Assembly (NCBI GenBank): GCA_002502045.1
Contig: DAPE01000011.1
Coordinates: 62,001 to 126,000, forward strand
Direction of reading: 5' to 3'
DNA: 64,000 nucleotides
Source: Candidatus Parvarchaeota archaeon UBA573
GTDB lineage: Archaea > Nanobdellota > Nanobdellia > Parvarchaeales > Parvarchaeaceae
In this document: in pieces, positions 50,822 through 60,423 of the stretch
Layout of the letters: each line of letters starts with the position of its first letter
How positions within the stretch are numbered: position 1 is the stretch's first letter
Program-made: the position numbers and the translations under genes
Notes under the pieces: generated by a model
What the model saw: the letters and a program-made list of their open reading frames with translations, nothing else
The model's database searches: none
Told to the model about the DNA's origin: nothing

Positions 50822-52162
50822 CTAAAAACTTATTATTCTGATATTTTCCGTCGAGTTCTCACTCAATGACAAACCAGAAATTATTATGGCTTTTTTTATG
50901 CCCTTTTCTTTTGCTATCTTAAAAAGATCCTTTTCTGCAGTTTTAAGGCTTTTTACTAATATTCCATTTACATTTTTGCTGAAAAAAAACTTGGAAAAGG
51001 TGGTCTTGCTGGTAGTTACGGCAGATATATCCAGAGGAAGATGGTATCTTGAAAGTCTAAATGCACTTCTGCCTGAAGGAGTAAATGTTATTATTTTATC
51101 TATCTTAGTGTTTATAACAAGGTCTATTGTAGAATTTAATATGGCATCATGTATATCTGCGATTTTATATCTTTTTACAATACCAGAATAATGATATTTT
51201 GCTATTATTCGTTTTAACATTGCCAGTGCCTTTAATGGATAAACTCCTATAGCAGTTTCTTCTGAAAGCATTACTGCATCTGTTCCTTCGTCTACAGCTG
51301 TAAAAACATCATCGGCTTCTGCACGAGTTGGCATTACATTGTTTGTCATTGATTCAAGCATTTGCGTGGCAGTTATAACAGGCTTACTGTTTTCATTGCA
51401 AACCGAAAGAAGCTTCTTTTGAATTTCTGGCAGATCCGCTATGTCTATATTTAAACCAAGATCTCCGCGAGCAACCATTATTACATCTGCAACTTTGACA
51501 ATTTCATCAAAATGTTTTACTGCTTCTATACGCTCTATTTTTGCTATCAGTACACTTTTCTCTCCAGCTATCTTCCTAACATTTTCTATATCTTTTGCGC
51601 TGGAGATAAAAGACAAAGCAAAGGTGTTTATCCCAAGACTTAAACCAAACTTAATCCCATCTTTATCTTTTTTTGTAGGGTATTTTCCTGGGTAAGAAAT
51701 CCCTTTAAAATTTATACTCTGCTCATTTAACAAAACGCCACTGTTTAGAGCTTTTGCAACTAAAAGACCAAACTCTCTCCTTAAAGGCTTGAATTCTATT
51801 TTTCCATCGGATAAAAGCAACTTGCTTTTAAAAGTTATCATTTTTGTTATCTCATCAGAAACTTGTATTTGGCCGTTTCTACCAAAAGTATATTCTGTTC
51901 CTTCCTTTATTTCCAACCGGTCTCCATGAACTTTTCCAGTTCTTAATTTTGGGCCCGGAAGATCAAAAAACATCAGAACATTTCTTTTTGTTTCTAATTC
52001 TGCTTTCCTAACATTTGCAACTGCCTTTCTAAAATATTTCTTATCACCGTGTGACAGATTAAATCTAAATACATCCGCTCCTCTAAGAATCATTTTTTTA
52101 AGCATCTCATAGCTATCGCACGCTGGTCCAACAGTTACTACAGTCTTAATGCTACTTGTCAT
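50822..52162 (-). CDS. pyk: Pyruvate kinase
   Basis: A 446-residue pyruvate kinase. Motifs are TVGPACDSYEMLKKMILRGADVFRFNLSHG with the substrate Arg/Asn/His, the Mg/K site LIAKIERIEAVKHFDEI, VMVARGDLGLNI with the Glu/Asp metal ligands nearby, and the signature TATQMLESMTNNVMPTRAEADDV. The C-terminal allosteric domain is present but short. It makes pyruvate and ATP from phosphoenolpyruvate and ADP. Together with the ADP-forming acyl-CoA synthetase this supports fermentative ATP production. Its start lies 32 bases after the DUF2341/LamG gene on the same strand. Confidence 0.96.
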   Translation of the reverse strand: MTSSIKTVVTVGPACDSYEMLKKMILRGADVFRFNLSHGDKKYFRKAVANVRKAELETKRNVLMFFDLPGPKLRTGKVHGDRLEIKEGTEYTFGRNGQIQVSDEITKMITFKSKLLLSDGKIEFKPLRREFGLLVAKALNSGVLLNEQSINFKGISYPGKYPTKKDKDGIKFGLSLGINTFALSFISSAKDIENVRKIAGEKSVLIAKIERIEAVKHFDEIVKVADVIMVARGDLGLNIDIADLPEIQKKLLSVCNENSKPVITATQMLESMTNNVMPTRAEADDVFTAVDEGTDAVMLSEETAIGVYPLKALAMLKRIIAKYHYSGIVKRYKIADIHDAILNSTIDLVINTKIDKIITFTPSGRSAFRLSRYHLPLDISAVTTSKTTFSKFFFSKNVNGILVKSLKTAEKDLFKIAKEKGIKKAIIISGLSLSENSTENIRIISF

Positions 52163-52193
52163 AACTATATTAAAATTCGCAAGAATTTATACA

Positions 52194-55100
52194 TTAATTT
52201 ACCTGTCCATTTAATGGACCAACGGTTTCAACTGGCATTACGCCGCTTGGAGGATAAGAACGCACTCTAAACCAATAATACTCCATATTGGCTCCAGGTG
52301 AACATTCTCCATCCTGTATAGATGCATATAAACTACTGCTCCAACCTTCGTTTGTATTAGTAGATGAAACAAAATTATAATTCCAGCCTATACCTTCATC
52401 TCCATTTCCAATCCAGTATATGCTAGCTACTCCGCTTCCGGAGCTTATATCAAAAGGATTGCCTATATTACCATATCCTCCACTTATGGACCCCCAGCCC
52501 CAACCCCAAGTATCCGCTACTCCTGCATAGCCTCCTGCGGTATCACTATTTGCTGTGTAGATACCAACATCTGTGGGCCCACTCACTCTCGTCCCAGAAC
52601 TATAAGTTTCCACAATAGAATCAGCTGCGTTTATTGGAGTATTGTATATTACTCCTGCCCAGGTACTTGAACAACCGTTATTTGCTACCTGTATATGAAG
52701 ACCATTGTCTACTGTCAATGTAGCATCTCCTATATAAGAAGTAAAATCACTTGGTAAACTGGTTCCAGCAAAATTAGAATAAGCTGTAAACACATTAGCA
52801 CCGTCATCATACTCACCATAAGTTGTAGAAAGCCGCGGAGCTTCTCCATCGTTAATGCTGTTAAACAAGCTTATATTTGGTAATGCAAAACCCATGAATG
52901 CAATATAGGATCCTCTTGGTTGTATACTGCTACCTAATTTCAGCCAATAATTTGTAGAAGTGCTTGCAGATGAAACGCCATTAAACTGTATATTGTTTAT
53001 CAACAGATTATTATGACCATTTTGCTCATTTCCATTTCCTGAAAGTAAATACCATGCAATTAACCCAGAGTTATTCAAAGGAGCACCTGCTAACCCTTCA
53101 TCATAAAGTAAGGCTACTTTTGAAGATGAAAAAACCTGATTATAAAATTGAACATTGGAGATATAACCCTTAAAATCGAAAACTCCATTAGGTGCATTAT
53201 TCCAGCCAGTTGTTTTCCCATCCCCTATAATCCAATAAGAAGGAGAGCATGTTTGAGGAGAACCTGAATAAGTTGCTACTTGAGTACCATTTATATATAG
53301 TGTTTGCTGAGAGGGAGTCTGTACTACTGTTACGGAAGTCCATTTTCCATTAGCTACGAAATAATTTGTATCAAATGGCTGAGAGTTTACCCAATCTCCG
53401 CCTGCCAGATCCCCATTTTTATTTACATATATAATAGGGCTGTAACAACCTGAAGAATTAGCATCTTCTGAGTTACCATTCCACAAAACAGTACCGTCAC
53501 TAGTGGTTTTAAACCAAACACTTACTGTAAATGAACTAGAGGTGCTAAAAGGGTAATTTTCTGAAAGGTTTTCAGCGCTATTTACACCATTAAAATCTGC
53601 TAAGTCTCCAGATTGAATCCAAGACGGAATTGTACTCCCACTTGGAGAGAAAAATTCAACATTACTTAAGCTTTGATTTTCAAATTTTTTATAGTCAAAA
53701 GAGTTTATTGATAGGTTATCCTGAAACGGATTTGATGTAGCAGAAGATTCAAGGTTTGTTATTGATATTGGTACAAAAACTTTTACATTTTTAGGAATGT
53801 TAGCTACAGCTTCCCAATAAGTTTGATTTGCAAGGTTTGATTGATTAGAAAAAACAGTTATATTATATAAACCAACAGGTAGCTGTTTTTTATAAAGCAA
53901 TGTTGAAGAACCAAGTGGAACCACCACCGAACCGTTTATCATCAAACCTATATGACTATAAGCTGTACCAGTAGCACTTATATTTGTTAAACTACCATAA
54001 GCTATTCCATCATTTCCGTCTTTAACGCCGTTTACAAATACAGTAATCTGTGGCTGTACAATACCAAAAACTACAGAAGGCATAACTCCATTTGGAGGTT
54101 GTGAAGGAGAGTAGTAGTCTACAGAAGTATTTGACCAGACTGCATCTTCTCCAGGTCCACCTTGATTTGTATAGTCTATTTCTAATCTATAACTGCCATC
54201 TGTTGTAATCGTGCCGCTGTATTGTGTTGCGCCTTCTGGTACCCATGCATTAATTATATTATTTGGATTATTGGAAGTAGATGATCCTCCTAACCATGGC
54301 ATCAATGATCCGCCACCATTAGAGTAGCCAATGCCCATACCATCATCGCTTAAACCATATATAGTTGTAGGAGAGTTAACTACTACAAAACCTATTGCCT
54401 TCATTATTACATCTCCCGGATTAGTTATTGGAGGATTTGGAAATGGACTTCCACCTGAATAACTGTACTGATAGTTTATTATGACATTTGGATCAGTAGC
54501 TCCGTTAACATCTTGGGAGCTGCCTGACAATGCTGATTGGTATAGTGTTGGACCTGCTGTTGCTGTTAAACTACCGTAAGCGAAAACTGAATTTGGAGTT
54601 AATTGTGCTTGGTAAACTGTTGCCTGAGATTGTATTCCACCGCCATTTAACTGATAGAACTGATATAATAAACCTGTATTCATTACATCTGCTATATTAT
54701 TGTACTCTCCATAAGTTGGAGAAAGCTGAGGTGCTTCACCAACATTTACTGTATTAAATAAATTAGTAGAGGTTGAAGCAAAACCCATATAAATTGTGAT
54801 AGAAGAAGAAGCAGGTATACCACTCAGTTTAAGCCAGTAAACAGAACTAGTTACAGTATTAGAATTCCCTGATTCTAACCAAGAGTTTATGATAGTACCA
54901 TTTGGATAAAAAAACTCTACATTCTGTAGATTTGAAGCTTCATACTGCTGATAATCAGCAGAATCAACAACGACTTCTTGTTGGAATGGAGAAGGTGTTG
55001 CAGTTGATTGGCTATTCTTTATAGTTAAAGGGATGTAATTAATTATATTTTTTGGTATAATAAGTAATTGCTGAGGCAACAAACATGACGGACTTATTAT

Positions 55101-55769
55101 GTTTAAAGAGCTAACATATATTTCTGCAGTTGATCCAGACAAAAACTGACCCCCATTACTGGGAGTTATGCTACCTGAATAAAAGCCAGTTAAAGTAGAC
55201 TCATTTTGTTCAGCTATCACTTTATTATGATTATATATGATAAGAGTAAAATTTACATCCCCTACTAAATTGCCGTTAGTATCTAAAAATGAAACATTAT
55301 AGAAAACGCTTGATGGATTGAAAATATATGAGGTAGATATATAAGATATCGGGAGATCCATCATTATTTGTGCTTCTGGTTTCCCATTTTCCTTTACCAA
55401 AGTAACCTTTCCGACGTAAGTACCAGAACTTATAGGGAGCTCACCATTCGTATTCAGAGACAAAGACTGAGATGCTTCTTCTCCACCAAAGGATAATGAC
55501 ACGGAGGTATTACATATTGAAGATACAAGATTTAGGCCTGGAGAAGAAAAACTAAATTGTTGTGAGGAACCTATACCTTGGCCGGATAAAGAATTTACAG
55601 CATTTGCTATGCTTGTAGCAGCTAATTGGAGGTCCTGTGATGTACCTGCAGAGTTATAGCCAACTTGATAATAAAGAGCATAGGATATCGCCGCTGCTAG
55701 AATAAAAATAGCTATTCCCATTACTAACAAATACTCTAATGAAGACTGACTTTTTGACCCTATTTGCAT
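52194..55769 (-). CDS. Pilin-signal surface protein with DUF2341 and LamG domains (1191 aa)
   Basis: A 1191-residue exported protein. The N terminus SKSQSSLEYLLVMGIA is an excellent archaeal class III signal: cut after Ser7, mature Gln8, and Glu12 at +5 as in type IV pilins, then a hydrophobic helix. A first DUF2341 domain lies at about 250-370 (QYEASNLQNVEFFYPNG ... WLKLSGIP ... EAPQLSPTYGEY), followed by a PA14-like beta domain (DDGMGIGYSNG ... YSGTITTDGSYRLEIDY). A second DUF2341 (about 665-1030) is split by a LamG-like lectin domain (about 720-930, FTVSVWFKT ... YINGTQVATYSG ... FDFKGYISNVQFYNQ). Both halves end with a GVMPxVxxG motif. A sugar-binding adhesin on a pilus-like stalk is plausible. 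Confidence 0.88.
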   Translation of the reverse strand: MQIGSKSQSSLEYLLVMGIAIFILAAAISYALYYQVGYNSAGTSQDLQLAATSIANAVNSLSGQGIGSSQQFSFSSPGLNLVSSICNTSVSLSFGGEEASQSLSLNTNGELPISSGTYVGKVTLVKENGKPEAQIMMDLPISYISTSYIFNPSSVFYNVSFLDTNGNLVGDVNFTLIIYNHNKVIAEQNESTLTGFYSGSITPSNGGQFLSGSTAEIYVSSLNIISPSCLLPQQLLIIPKNIINYIPLTIKNSQSTATPSPFQQEVVVDSADYQQYEASNLQNVEFFYPNGTIINSWLESGNSNTVTSSVYWLKLSGIPASSSITIYMGFASTSTNLFNTVNVGEAPQLSPTYGEYNNIADVMNTGLLYQFYQLNGGGIQSQATVYQAQLTPNSVFAYGSLTATAGPTLYQSALSGSSQDVNGATDPNVIINYQYSYSGGSPFPNPPITNPGDVIMKAIGFVVVNSPTTIYGLSDDGMGIGYSNGGGSLMPWLGGSSTSNNPNNIINAWVPEGATQYSGTITTDGSYRLEIDYTNQGGPGEDAVWSNTSVDYYSPSQPPNGVMPSVVFGIVQPQITVFVNGVKDGNDGIAYGSLTNISATGTAYSHIGLMINGSVVVPLGSSTLLYKKQLPVGLYNITVFSNQSNLANQTYWEAVANIPKNVKVFVPISITNLESSATSNPFQDNLSINSFDYKKFENQSLSNVEFFSPSGSTIPSWIQSGDLADFNGVNSAENLSENYPFSTSSSFTVSVWFKTTSDGTVLWNGNSEDANSSGCYSPIIYVNKNGDLAGGDWVNSQPFDTNYFVANGKWTSVTVVQTPSQQTLYINGTQVATYSGSPQTCSPSYWIIGDGKTTGWNNAPNGVFDFKGYISNVQFYNQVFSSSKVALLYDEGLAGAPLNNSGLIAWYLLSGNGNEQNGHNNLLINNIQFNGVSSASTSTNYWLKLGSSIQPRGSYIAFMGFALPNISLFNSINDGEAPRLSTTYGEYDDGANVFTAYSNFAGTSLPSDFTSYIGDATLTVDNGLHIQVANNGCSSTWAGVIYNTPINAADSIVETYSSGTRVSGPTDVGIYTANSDTAGGYAGVADTWGWGWGSISGGYGNIGNPFDISSGSGVASIYWIGNGDEGIGWNYNFVSSTNTNEGWSSSLYASIQDGECSPGANMEYYWFRVRSYPPSGVMPVETVGPLNGQVN

Positions 55770-55777
55770 AATGTTAT

Positions 55778-56380
55778 TTATACTTTTATATTAAAGAACT
55801 TATCAATAATCTTATTTATTCTTTGACTTACTACCTCAACGTCTCCTTTTGCATCAATTTTTTTTATATGAAACTCCTTAGCTATTGAAAGATAAGCTTG
55901 CCTGACTTTAGAGATTTTTTCTAGGTTATCAAAAAGCTGTAATCCATCAACTTGCTTTTTTGCTCTTGATAAAGAAGTTTTAGGATCTAAATCTAGATAT
56001 ATACCCAGATCTGGCTTTCTAAAGCTGACATTTACAGAACGAAGCCATTTATAGTTTATGTTAGAAGCAAAGCCATATGCTAAAGTAGAAAAGAAATATC
56101 TGTCACAAATCACTATAAATCCATCTCTCATCGCAGGCTCTATTTCGGTTTCAAGGTGATGAGCCCTATCTGCACAAAATAGCAACTGCAATGCTTTATT
56201 AGATAAATTTAATTCTTTATTTAAAGCAGCCTTTGATATACCTCCTAGTATGCCATTAGTCGGTTCTTTTGTCAAAATAACTTTGAACCCTTTTGACCTA
56301 ATATGCTCTGCCAATAAAACTGATTGAGTGCCTTTACCGGCATTGTCAATTCCTTCTATCACTATAAATTTCCCTTTCAT
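55778..56380 (-). CDS. tmk: Thymidylate kinase (canonical TKEPT type)
   Basis: A 200-residue dTMP kinase. P-loop VIEGIDNAGKGTQ (7-19), dTMP-binding TKEPTNG (about 36-42, the bacterial/archaeal REP(T) form), the DR(Y/F) motif CDRYFFSTLAY (about 93-103), and a lid segment with basic residues. It phosphorylates dTMP to dTDP. It stands directly behind the other TMPK gene, one base apart, and nine bases before the 1191-aa surface gene. Of the two this is the more typical enzyme. Confidence 0.93.
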   Translation of the reverse strand: MKGKFIVIEGIDNAGKGTQSVLLAEHIRSKGFKVILTKEPTNGILGGISKAALNKELNLSNKALQLLFCADRAHHLETEIEPAMRDGFIVICDRYFFSTLAYGFASNINYKWLRSVNVSFRKPDLGIYLDLDPKTSLSRAKKQVDGLQLFDNLEKISKVRQAYLSIAKEFHIKKIDAKGDVEVVSQRINKIIDKFFNIKV

Positions 56381-56381
56381 A

Positions 56382-56990
56382 TTAATCCATGTTCTCTTTT
56401 ATTAAAGAAGATATCTCTTCAATACTTTTACTTCCATCTATTTCTACCCATTTTTTAGCATAGAAATTCTCGCTTTTTAATTGGTCGTATACTTTAGAGA
56501 CATTTGATAGAAACATTTTATTACTTTCGAATTTGTCCACATCCATCTTTCCTTTCTGTTTTTCTTTCCTCTGCATAGATATATCAACTGGAACATTTAT
56601 GTAGAATACTACAGTTATTGGAGGCATCCCTAAAAGCTTTACGAATTCTTTTCCAGTTTCATAAGAAAACCCACCGGCTGATTGATAAGCAATTGTAGAA
56701 AAGAAAAACCTGTCTATTAGAACATCATTCCCTTTTTTTATATCTTCTATTATCCTGTTTCTATCTTTTACCATATCTATCAAGTATAACATAAACAACT
56801 CATCTACCTTAAGGTCTATTTTTTTGTAAAGGAAGGATTTTATCCTTTCGCCGTATACTGAAGAATAATCTGGGTAAGAATAAACAGAAACGGTTTTACC
56901 TTGGCTTTCTAGCTGTTCCTTTAATATTTTAGCTTGTGTTGCTTTACCTGCTCCGTCTATACCTTCTATTACAATTAATTTTCCTTCCAT
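56382..56990 (-). CDS. Thymidylate kinase-like protein (YPDYS type)
   Basis: A 202-residue dTMP kinase paralogue. P-loop VIEGIDGAGKATQ, YSYPDYSSVYGERIKSFL in the place of the REPT motif, RFFFSTIAYQS at the DR motif, and a lid with RKEKQKGKMDVDKF. The aromatic-Pro-acidic form after the P-loop resembles the F-P type of eukaryal and viral TMPKs. It may have a different nucleotide preference or be a second TMPK. It is cotranscribed with PolD DP1 (one base gap) and the following tmk. Confidence 0.88.
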   Translation of the reverse strand: MEGKLIVIEGIDGAGKATQAKILKEQLESQGKTVSVYSYPDYSSVYGERIKSFLYKKIDLKVDELFMLYLIDMVKDRNRIIEDIKKGNDVLIDRFFFSTIAYQSAGGFSYETGKEFVKLLGMPPITVVFYINVPVDISMQRKEKQKGKMDVDKFESNKMFLSNVSKVYDQLKSENFYAKKWVEIDGSKSIEEISSLIKENMD

Positions 56991-56991
56991 T

Positions 56992-58428
56992 TCATTCCCC
57001 CTTCAATCCTTTTTTATATATTTGGACTTTATCTCCAAGAAAATCTAGAATCTGAAAGCTTTTATCACGCATATTGACAACAGGGATCTTAGCAACATCA
57101 GGTACCATCCCGTACTTTTTCTGATAAGAAGTTTGATATTGCCAACATGATGAATTTATTAGTACCGTTCCTTTGTAGATTGAAGCAAGAGTTTTGTGAA
57201 TATGTCCTGTAGCGTATATGTCTGGTGTTTCCTCTATAACTAAATAATCTTTCGGCAAAGGCATCAATTGAGTGGAACCATGTGATGGCGCCAGATGTCT
57301 TGACTTAAGTTGTATTTTCATTATATTCTCTATGTCTTCTGCATCCATCTTTGTATATTTTGGTATTTTATTTGCATAGTAAGTAATGCTAAAACCATGG
57401 TAAGACAGGAGGTTGATTGTTGATTTGCCAACAATTAAATTTACTTGGTAGGGGTTTGAAAGAAAAACTGCATTTTTTAACTTGTATAAATTTTCCGCAA
57501 ATACTTTATCAAGCTTTGGCTGAGGCTCTGCTATATGAGTAGCATCATGATTTCCCTGAGATAATATTATTTTTATGTTTTTTGGTATTCTATCTAAGAA
57601 GCTATACAGTTTGTCGTATTGCCCCTTCAAATCTGTTATTGCGAGCTCTTTCTCCTGATCTGGATATACTCCTATACCATCTATCAAATCTCCATTTAAT
57701 ACGATAAACTTAACAAGTTTAGCGATATCTGAATACTCTTGTATCTCTCCATTTATCCACTTTATGAATTTTTCAAACGCATCCTCAACAAAAAGCTTAG
57801 AACCGACGTGTATGTCTGATAAAAAAAGTATAAATGCGTCATCCATCTCCTGCTTAACTTTTTCCTTCATTTGTATATCTGGGAAAACTATATCTTTTAC
57901 AAAGATAGCATCATTGTATTTTCGCCCGCTTATTATTACGACTTGATCCTCTAATATTTCTTGATTTGAATTTGTTATTATCGCCTTGTAACTTCCTGTG
58001 TTATCTTCTATGTCTAGTATTGTATACTTTTTCACAGGGCTTATAGAAACCGATGAAACCATAACTATGGATTTTACATCTGAACTCTGTGGCATATTTT
58101 TTATATTTGCAATGGAAAGCAAACCTGATCTGTCTTTACTCATTAAGATAGTCTTTAACCTATTGAATCTATCATTAAAGTAATTTACCCAGTTTGCTGG
58201 CTTAGCTTCGGATATTTCCCCCTCATAATTTTTTATAATTTCTATGCTTGAGTCTGTGCTTGCTTCCCCTTCATATAATTTGTGAAATGTGTTTATATCG
58301 AGAAAGTCTACATTGTTTTCCTTAAGAGATTTTATAAGTCCTTCAATATCTGAGATATTGATATCTTTTATGGAAGAATCCACAAGTATGCCATTTGAAA
58401 AAAGGATATTAAGTTGAGTTTCATCCAT
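56992..58428 (-). CDS. polB: DNA polymerase D small subunit (DP1)
   Basis: A 478-residue DP1 with an N-terminal part, an OB-fold (DIEDNTGSYKAIITNSNQEILEDQVVIISGR) and a C-terminal calcineurin-like phosphoesterase domain. Metal ligands are in LSDIHVGS, LNGDLIDG, SQGNHDAT, LSYHG and ATGHIHK, all intact, so the Mre11-like 3'-5' proofreading exonuclease should be active. PolD is the replicative polymerase of most archaea apart from Crenarchaeota. The large subunit DP2 is not in this window. It heads a run of DP1-TMPK-TMPK-surface protein-pyk, all on the minus strand with gaps of 1-30 bases. Confidence 0.95.
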   Translation of the reverse strand: MDETQLNILFSNGILVDSSIKDINISDIEGLIKSLKENNVDFLDINTFHKLYEGEASTDSSIEIIKNYEGEISEAKPANWVNYFNDRFNRLKTILMSKDRSGLLSIANIKNMPQSSDVKSIVMVSSVSISPVKKYTILDIEDNTGSYKAIITNSNQEILEDQVVIISGRKYNDAIFVKDIVFPDIQMKEKVKQEMDDAFILFLSDIHVGSKLFVEDAFEKFIKWINGEIQEYSDIAKLVKFIVLNGDLIDGIGVYPDQEKELAITDLKGQYDKLYSFLDRIPKNIKIILSQGNHDATHIAEPQPKLDKVFAENLYKLKNAVFLSNPYQVNLIVGKSTINLLSYHGFSITYYANKIPKYTKMDAEDIENIMKIQLKSRHLAPSHGSTQLMPLPKDYLVIEETPDIYATGHIHKTLASIYKGTVLINSSCWQYQTSYQKKYGMVPDVAKIPVVNMRDKSFQILDFLGDKVQIYKKGLKGE

Positions 58429-58512
58429 AGTACTTTAACCACCAATCAATAATATCTGTATAATAATAAATATATGTTTAGCTTTCTTTTTTATTTTATA
58501 AAGAAGCAGATA

Positions 58513-60282
58513 TTAAATTTTGTCTACCAGATTTATTCCTAAAAACATTGAAAGGGTTTCTACTACGTTTTTAAAAGCTGTAACAATTAAAAGCCTGCTT
58601 TCTTCCCTTTCATCACCTATTATCCGGTTCTTTTCATAAAATGCATTAAATGCGTCTGAAATCCTGTGAAGATACTCGCAAACCAGATTTGGCTTAAGAT
58701 TTGACACTGCATTGTCAAGTATTTCGTCCCAAAATATAATCTCTCTTATAAACTTATTTTCAGCCTCATCAAAAGAGACGACTTTAAAGTCCTTTTTATT
58801 TGCTTTTTTTAATATGCTTAATGCTCTTGAATAGCTGTAGTTTACATAAACTGCACTATCCCCTTTGAGAGAGGTTGCATCATTTATATCAAATATTACC
58901 ATCTTAGATGGAGAAAACCTTAATATATAATACCTAATTACATTAGAGGCCAAGGTACTGACAGAATTTTCATCTATTTTTCTGCCGTTTTTTACCGCCT
59001 CTTCTACAATTCTACCCTTTATTTTACTAACGAGATTATCAAATTCAACTGTTATTCCCTTTCTTCCGCTCATTCTCATAAACTTATCATCTGTCGTTAT
59101 ACCCAGATAAGATGCTGTATCCTTTGATATTGCAACTGGTTCATAGCTATAATGATTATACGAGTCTTTACCAGAGAATCTTTCTATTATTGATTTTACT
59201 GCCTGCTGTTCAGCATTCTGGGCTGAATCGGTTAATGTAAATGAGATATCTATCTTTTGTAATCCTATTTCTTCTCCGTCATTGCTAGACAGAAGTATGT
59301 CCGTTCCATCAGCATTGGATGAAAATTTCTTGTATTTTATCTTTTCACTAAGTATACTGTGTTTTATCATCGCATAAGCAATATCCTTTGCTATATAGAG
59401 AGAGGTTCCATCAGACCGAGTAAGAGTTACTTCATTACCTCCTACATCAGTTACTATGCATCCTTTGTTCTTTTCATTTTCAGATATTTTAGCTATTTTT
59501 TCTGACATCAGCTTGTCCAAAGCTGCCTTGACAATACCCTCTTTTAGGATATAACGTTCGAGATCTAAAAGATTGTATTTTATATTCTCTCCAATTAAAG
59601 TAGAAAGCTGTGCAAGAAGCACTTTATTCACTATATAATCTAGGAATTCTAAGGTTTCTTTATCTCCATGCTCTATTTTTAACAAAACCTCTTTTCTTTT
59701 TTCCAATAAAGACTCATCATTTTCATAGCTCTCATTAACCTCTTTGTATATCTTAGAGCAGTAAAGGTCAAACTTTTCATTTGTTTCTATTTTTTTATTC
59801 ATATATTTAAACCCAACAATTATATCAGCAACCTGTGCTCCGGTATCTTCAATAAAATTAGAGGTTATGACATTTGCAGAGCTATAAACAAGGGACTTCC
59901 GCAGGAACTCTCCTATATATGAATTACGCATGTGCCCAATGTGAAGTGCTTTGTTTGGGTTTACTGAAGTATGTTCAAGCCTGATAATTTTACCGGAAAA
60001 TAGGTTCTTTGTATTTTTTAGCTCTATTTTACTAAGTATTGCCTCTTGTTTTTCTAACTCCTCAAAGTTTAGATTTATATTTACATAGCCATTCAATGCT
60101 ACGACTTTTTTTACATATTTTGAAGTAATGCCTTTTGCGATTCCTTCTGCAATAACTGAGGGATCTTTTCCATTGATTTTAGCATACTTTATGCAGCTAA
60201 ATGATATGTCAGAAAACTGACTTGAAGTTAATTCTGCCCATTCAGGTAACTGCAATTTTTCTTTAATCTCTTGAAATTTCAT
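58513..60282 (-). CDS. argS: Arginyl-tRNA synthetase
   Basis: A 589-residue class I ArgRS. The active-site sequence EHTSVNPNKALHIGHMRNS (HIGH about 110-114) is typical, and the second motif is KFMRMSGRKG, the ArgRS replacement for KMSKS. The N-terminal tRNA D-loop-binding domain and the C-terminal DALR-type anticodon-binding domain (SYSRALSILKKANK to the end) are present. It charges tRNA-Arg and needs the tRNA bound to form the adenylate. A TATA box lies 24 bases upstream. Divergent from aIF1. Confidence 0.95.
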   Translation of the reverse strand: MKFQEIKEKLQLPEWAELTSSQFSDISFSCIKYAKINGKDPSVIAEGIAKGITSKYVKKVVALNGYVNINLNFEELEKQEAILSKIELKNTKNLFSGKIIRLEHTSVNPNKALHIGHMRNSYIGEFLRKSLVYSSANVITSNFIEDTGAQVADIIVGFKYMNKKIETNEKFDLYCSKIYKEVNESYENDESLLEKRKEVLLKIEHGDKETLEFLDYIVNKVLLAQLSTLIGENIKYNLLDLERYILKEGIVKAALDKLMSEKIAKISENEKNKGCIVTDVGGNEVTLTRSDGTSLYIAKDIAYAMIKHSILSEKIKYKKFSSNADGTDILLSSNDGEEIGLQKIDISFTLTDSAQNAEQQAVKSIIERFSGKDSYNHYSYEPVAISKDTASYLGITTDDKFMRMSGRKGITVEFDNLVSKIKGRIVEEAVKNGRKIDENSVSTLASNVIRYYILRFSPSKMVIFDINDATSLKGDSAVYVNYSYSRALSILKKANKKDFKVVSFDEAENKFIREIIFWDEILDNAVSNLKPNLVCEYLHRISDAFNAFYEKNRIIGDEREESRLLIVTAFKNVVETLSMFLGINLVDKI

Positions 60283-60305
60283 AGTTTATAGATGCTTTTT
60301 CCATT

Positions 60306-60314
60306 ATTTATAAA
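60306..60314 (-). promoter_or_regulatory. TATA box for argS
   Basis: TTTATAAAT on the minus strand, 23 bases before the argS ATG at 60282. One of the best core promoter matches in the window, giving a leaderless mRNA. Confidence 0.55.
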
Positions 60315-60355
60315 GTTTGTAAGCAAAGATTATAATTTAATATGGCCATTGGAAA

Positions 60356-60367
60356 GATTTATATAGG
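60356..60367 (+). promoter_or_regulatory. TATA box for aIF1
   Basis: GATTTATATAGG on the plus strand, 56 bases before the ATG at 60424; a second CATATATAG lies about 40 bases before it. Either would give a short leader containing AAGGGG, a weak ribosome-binding site. Confidence 0.4.
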
Positions 60368-60423
60368 TACCTAATCATATATAGACTATAAATTTTGTAA
60401 GGGGTTAAATAAAAAGATAAAAA

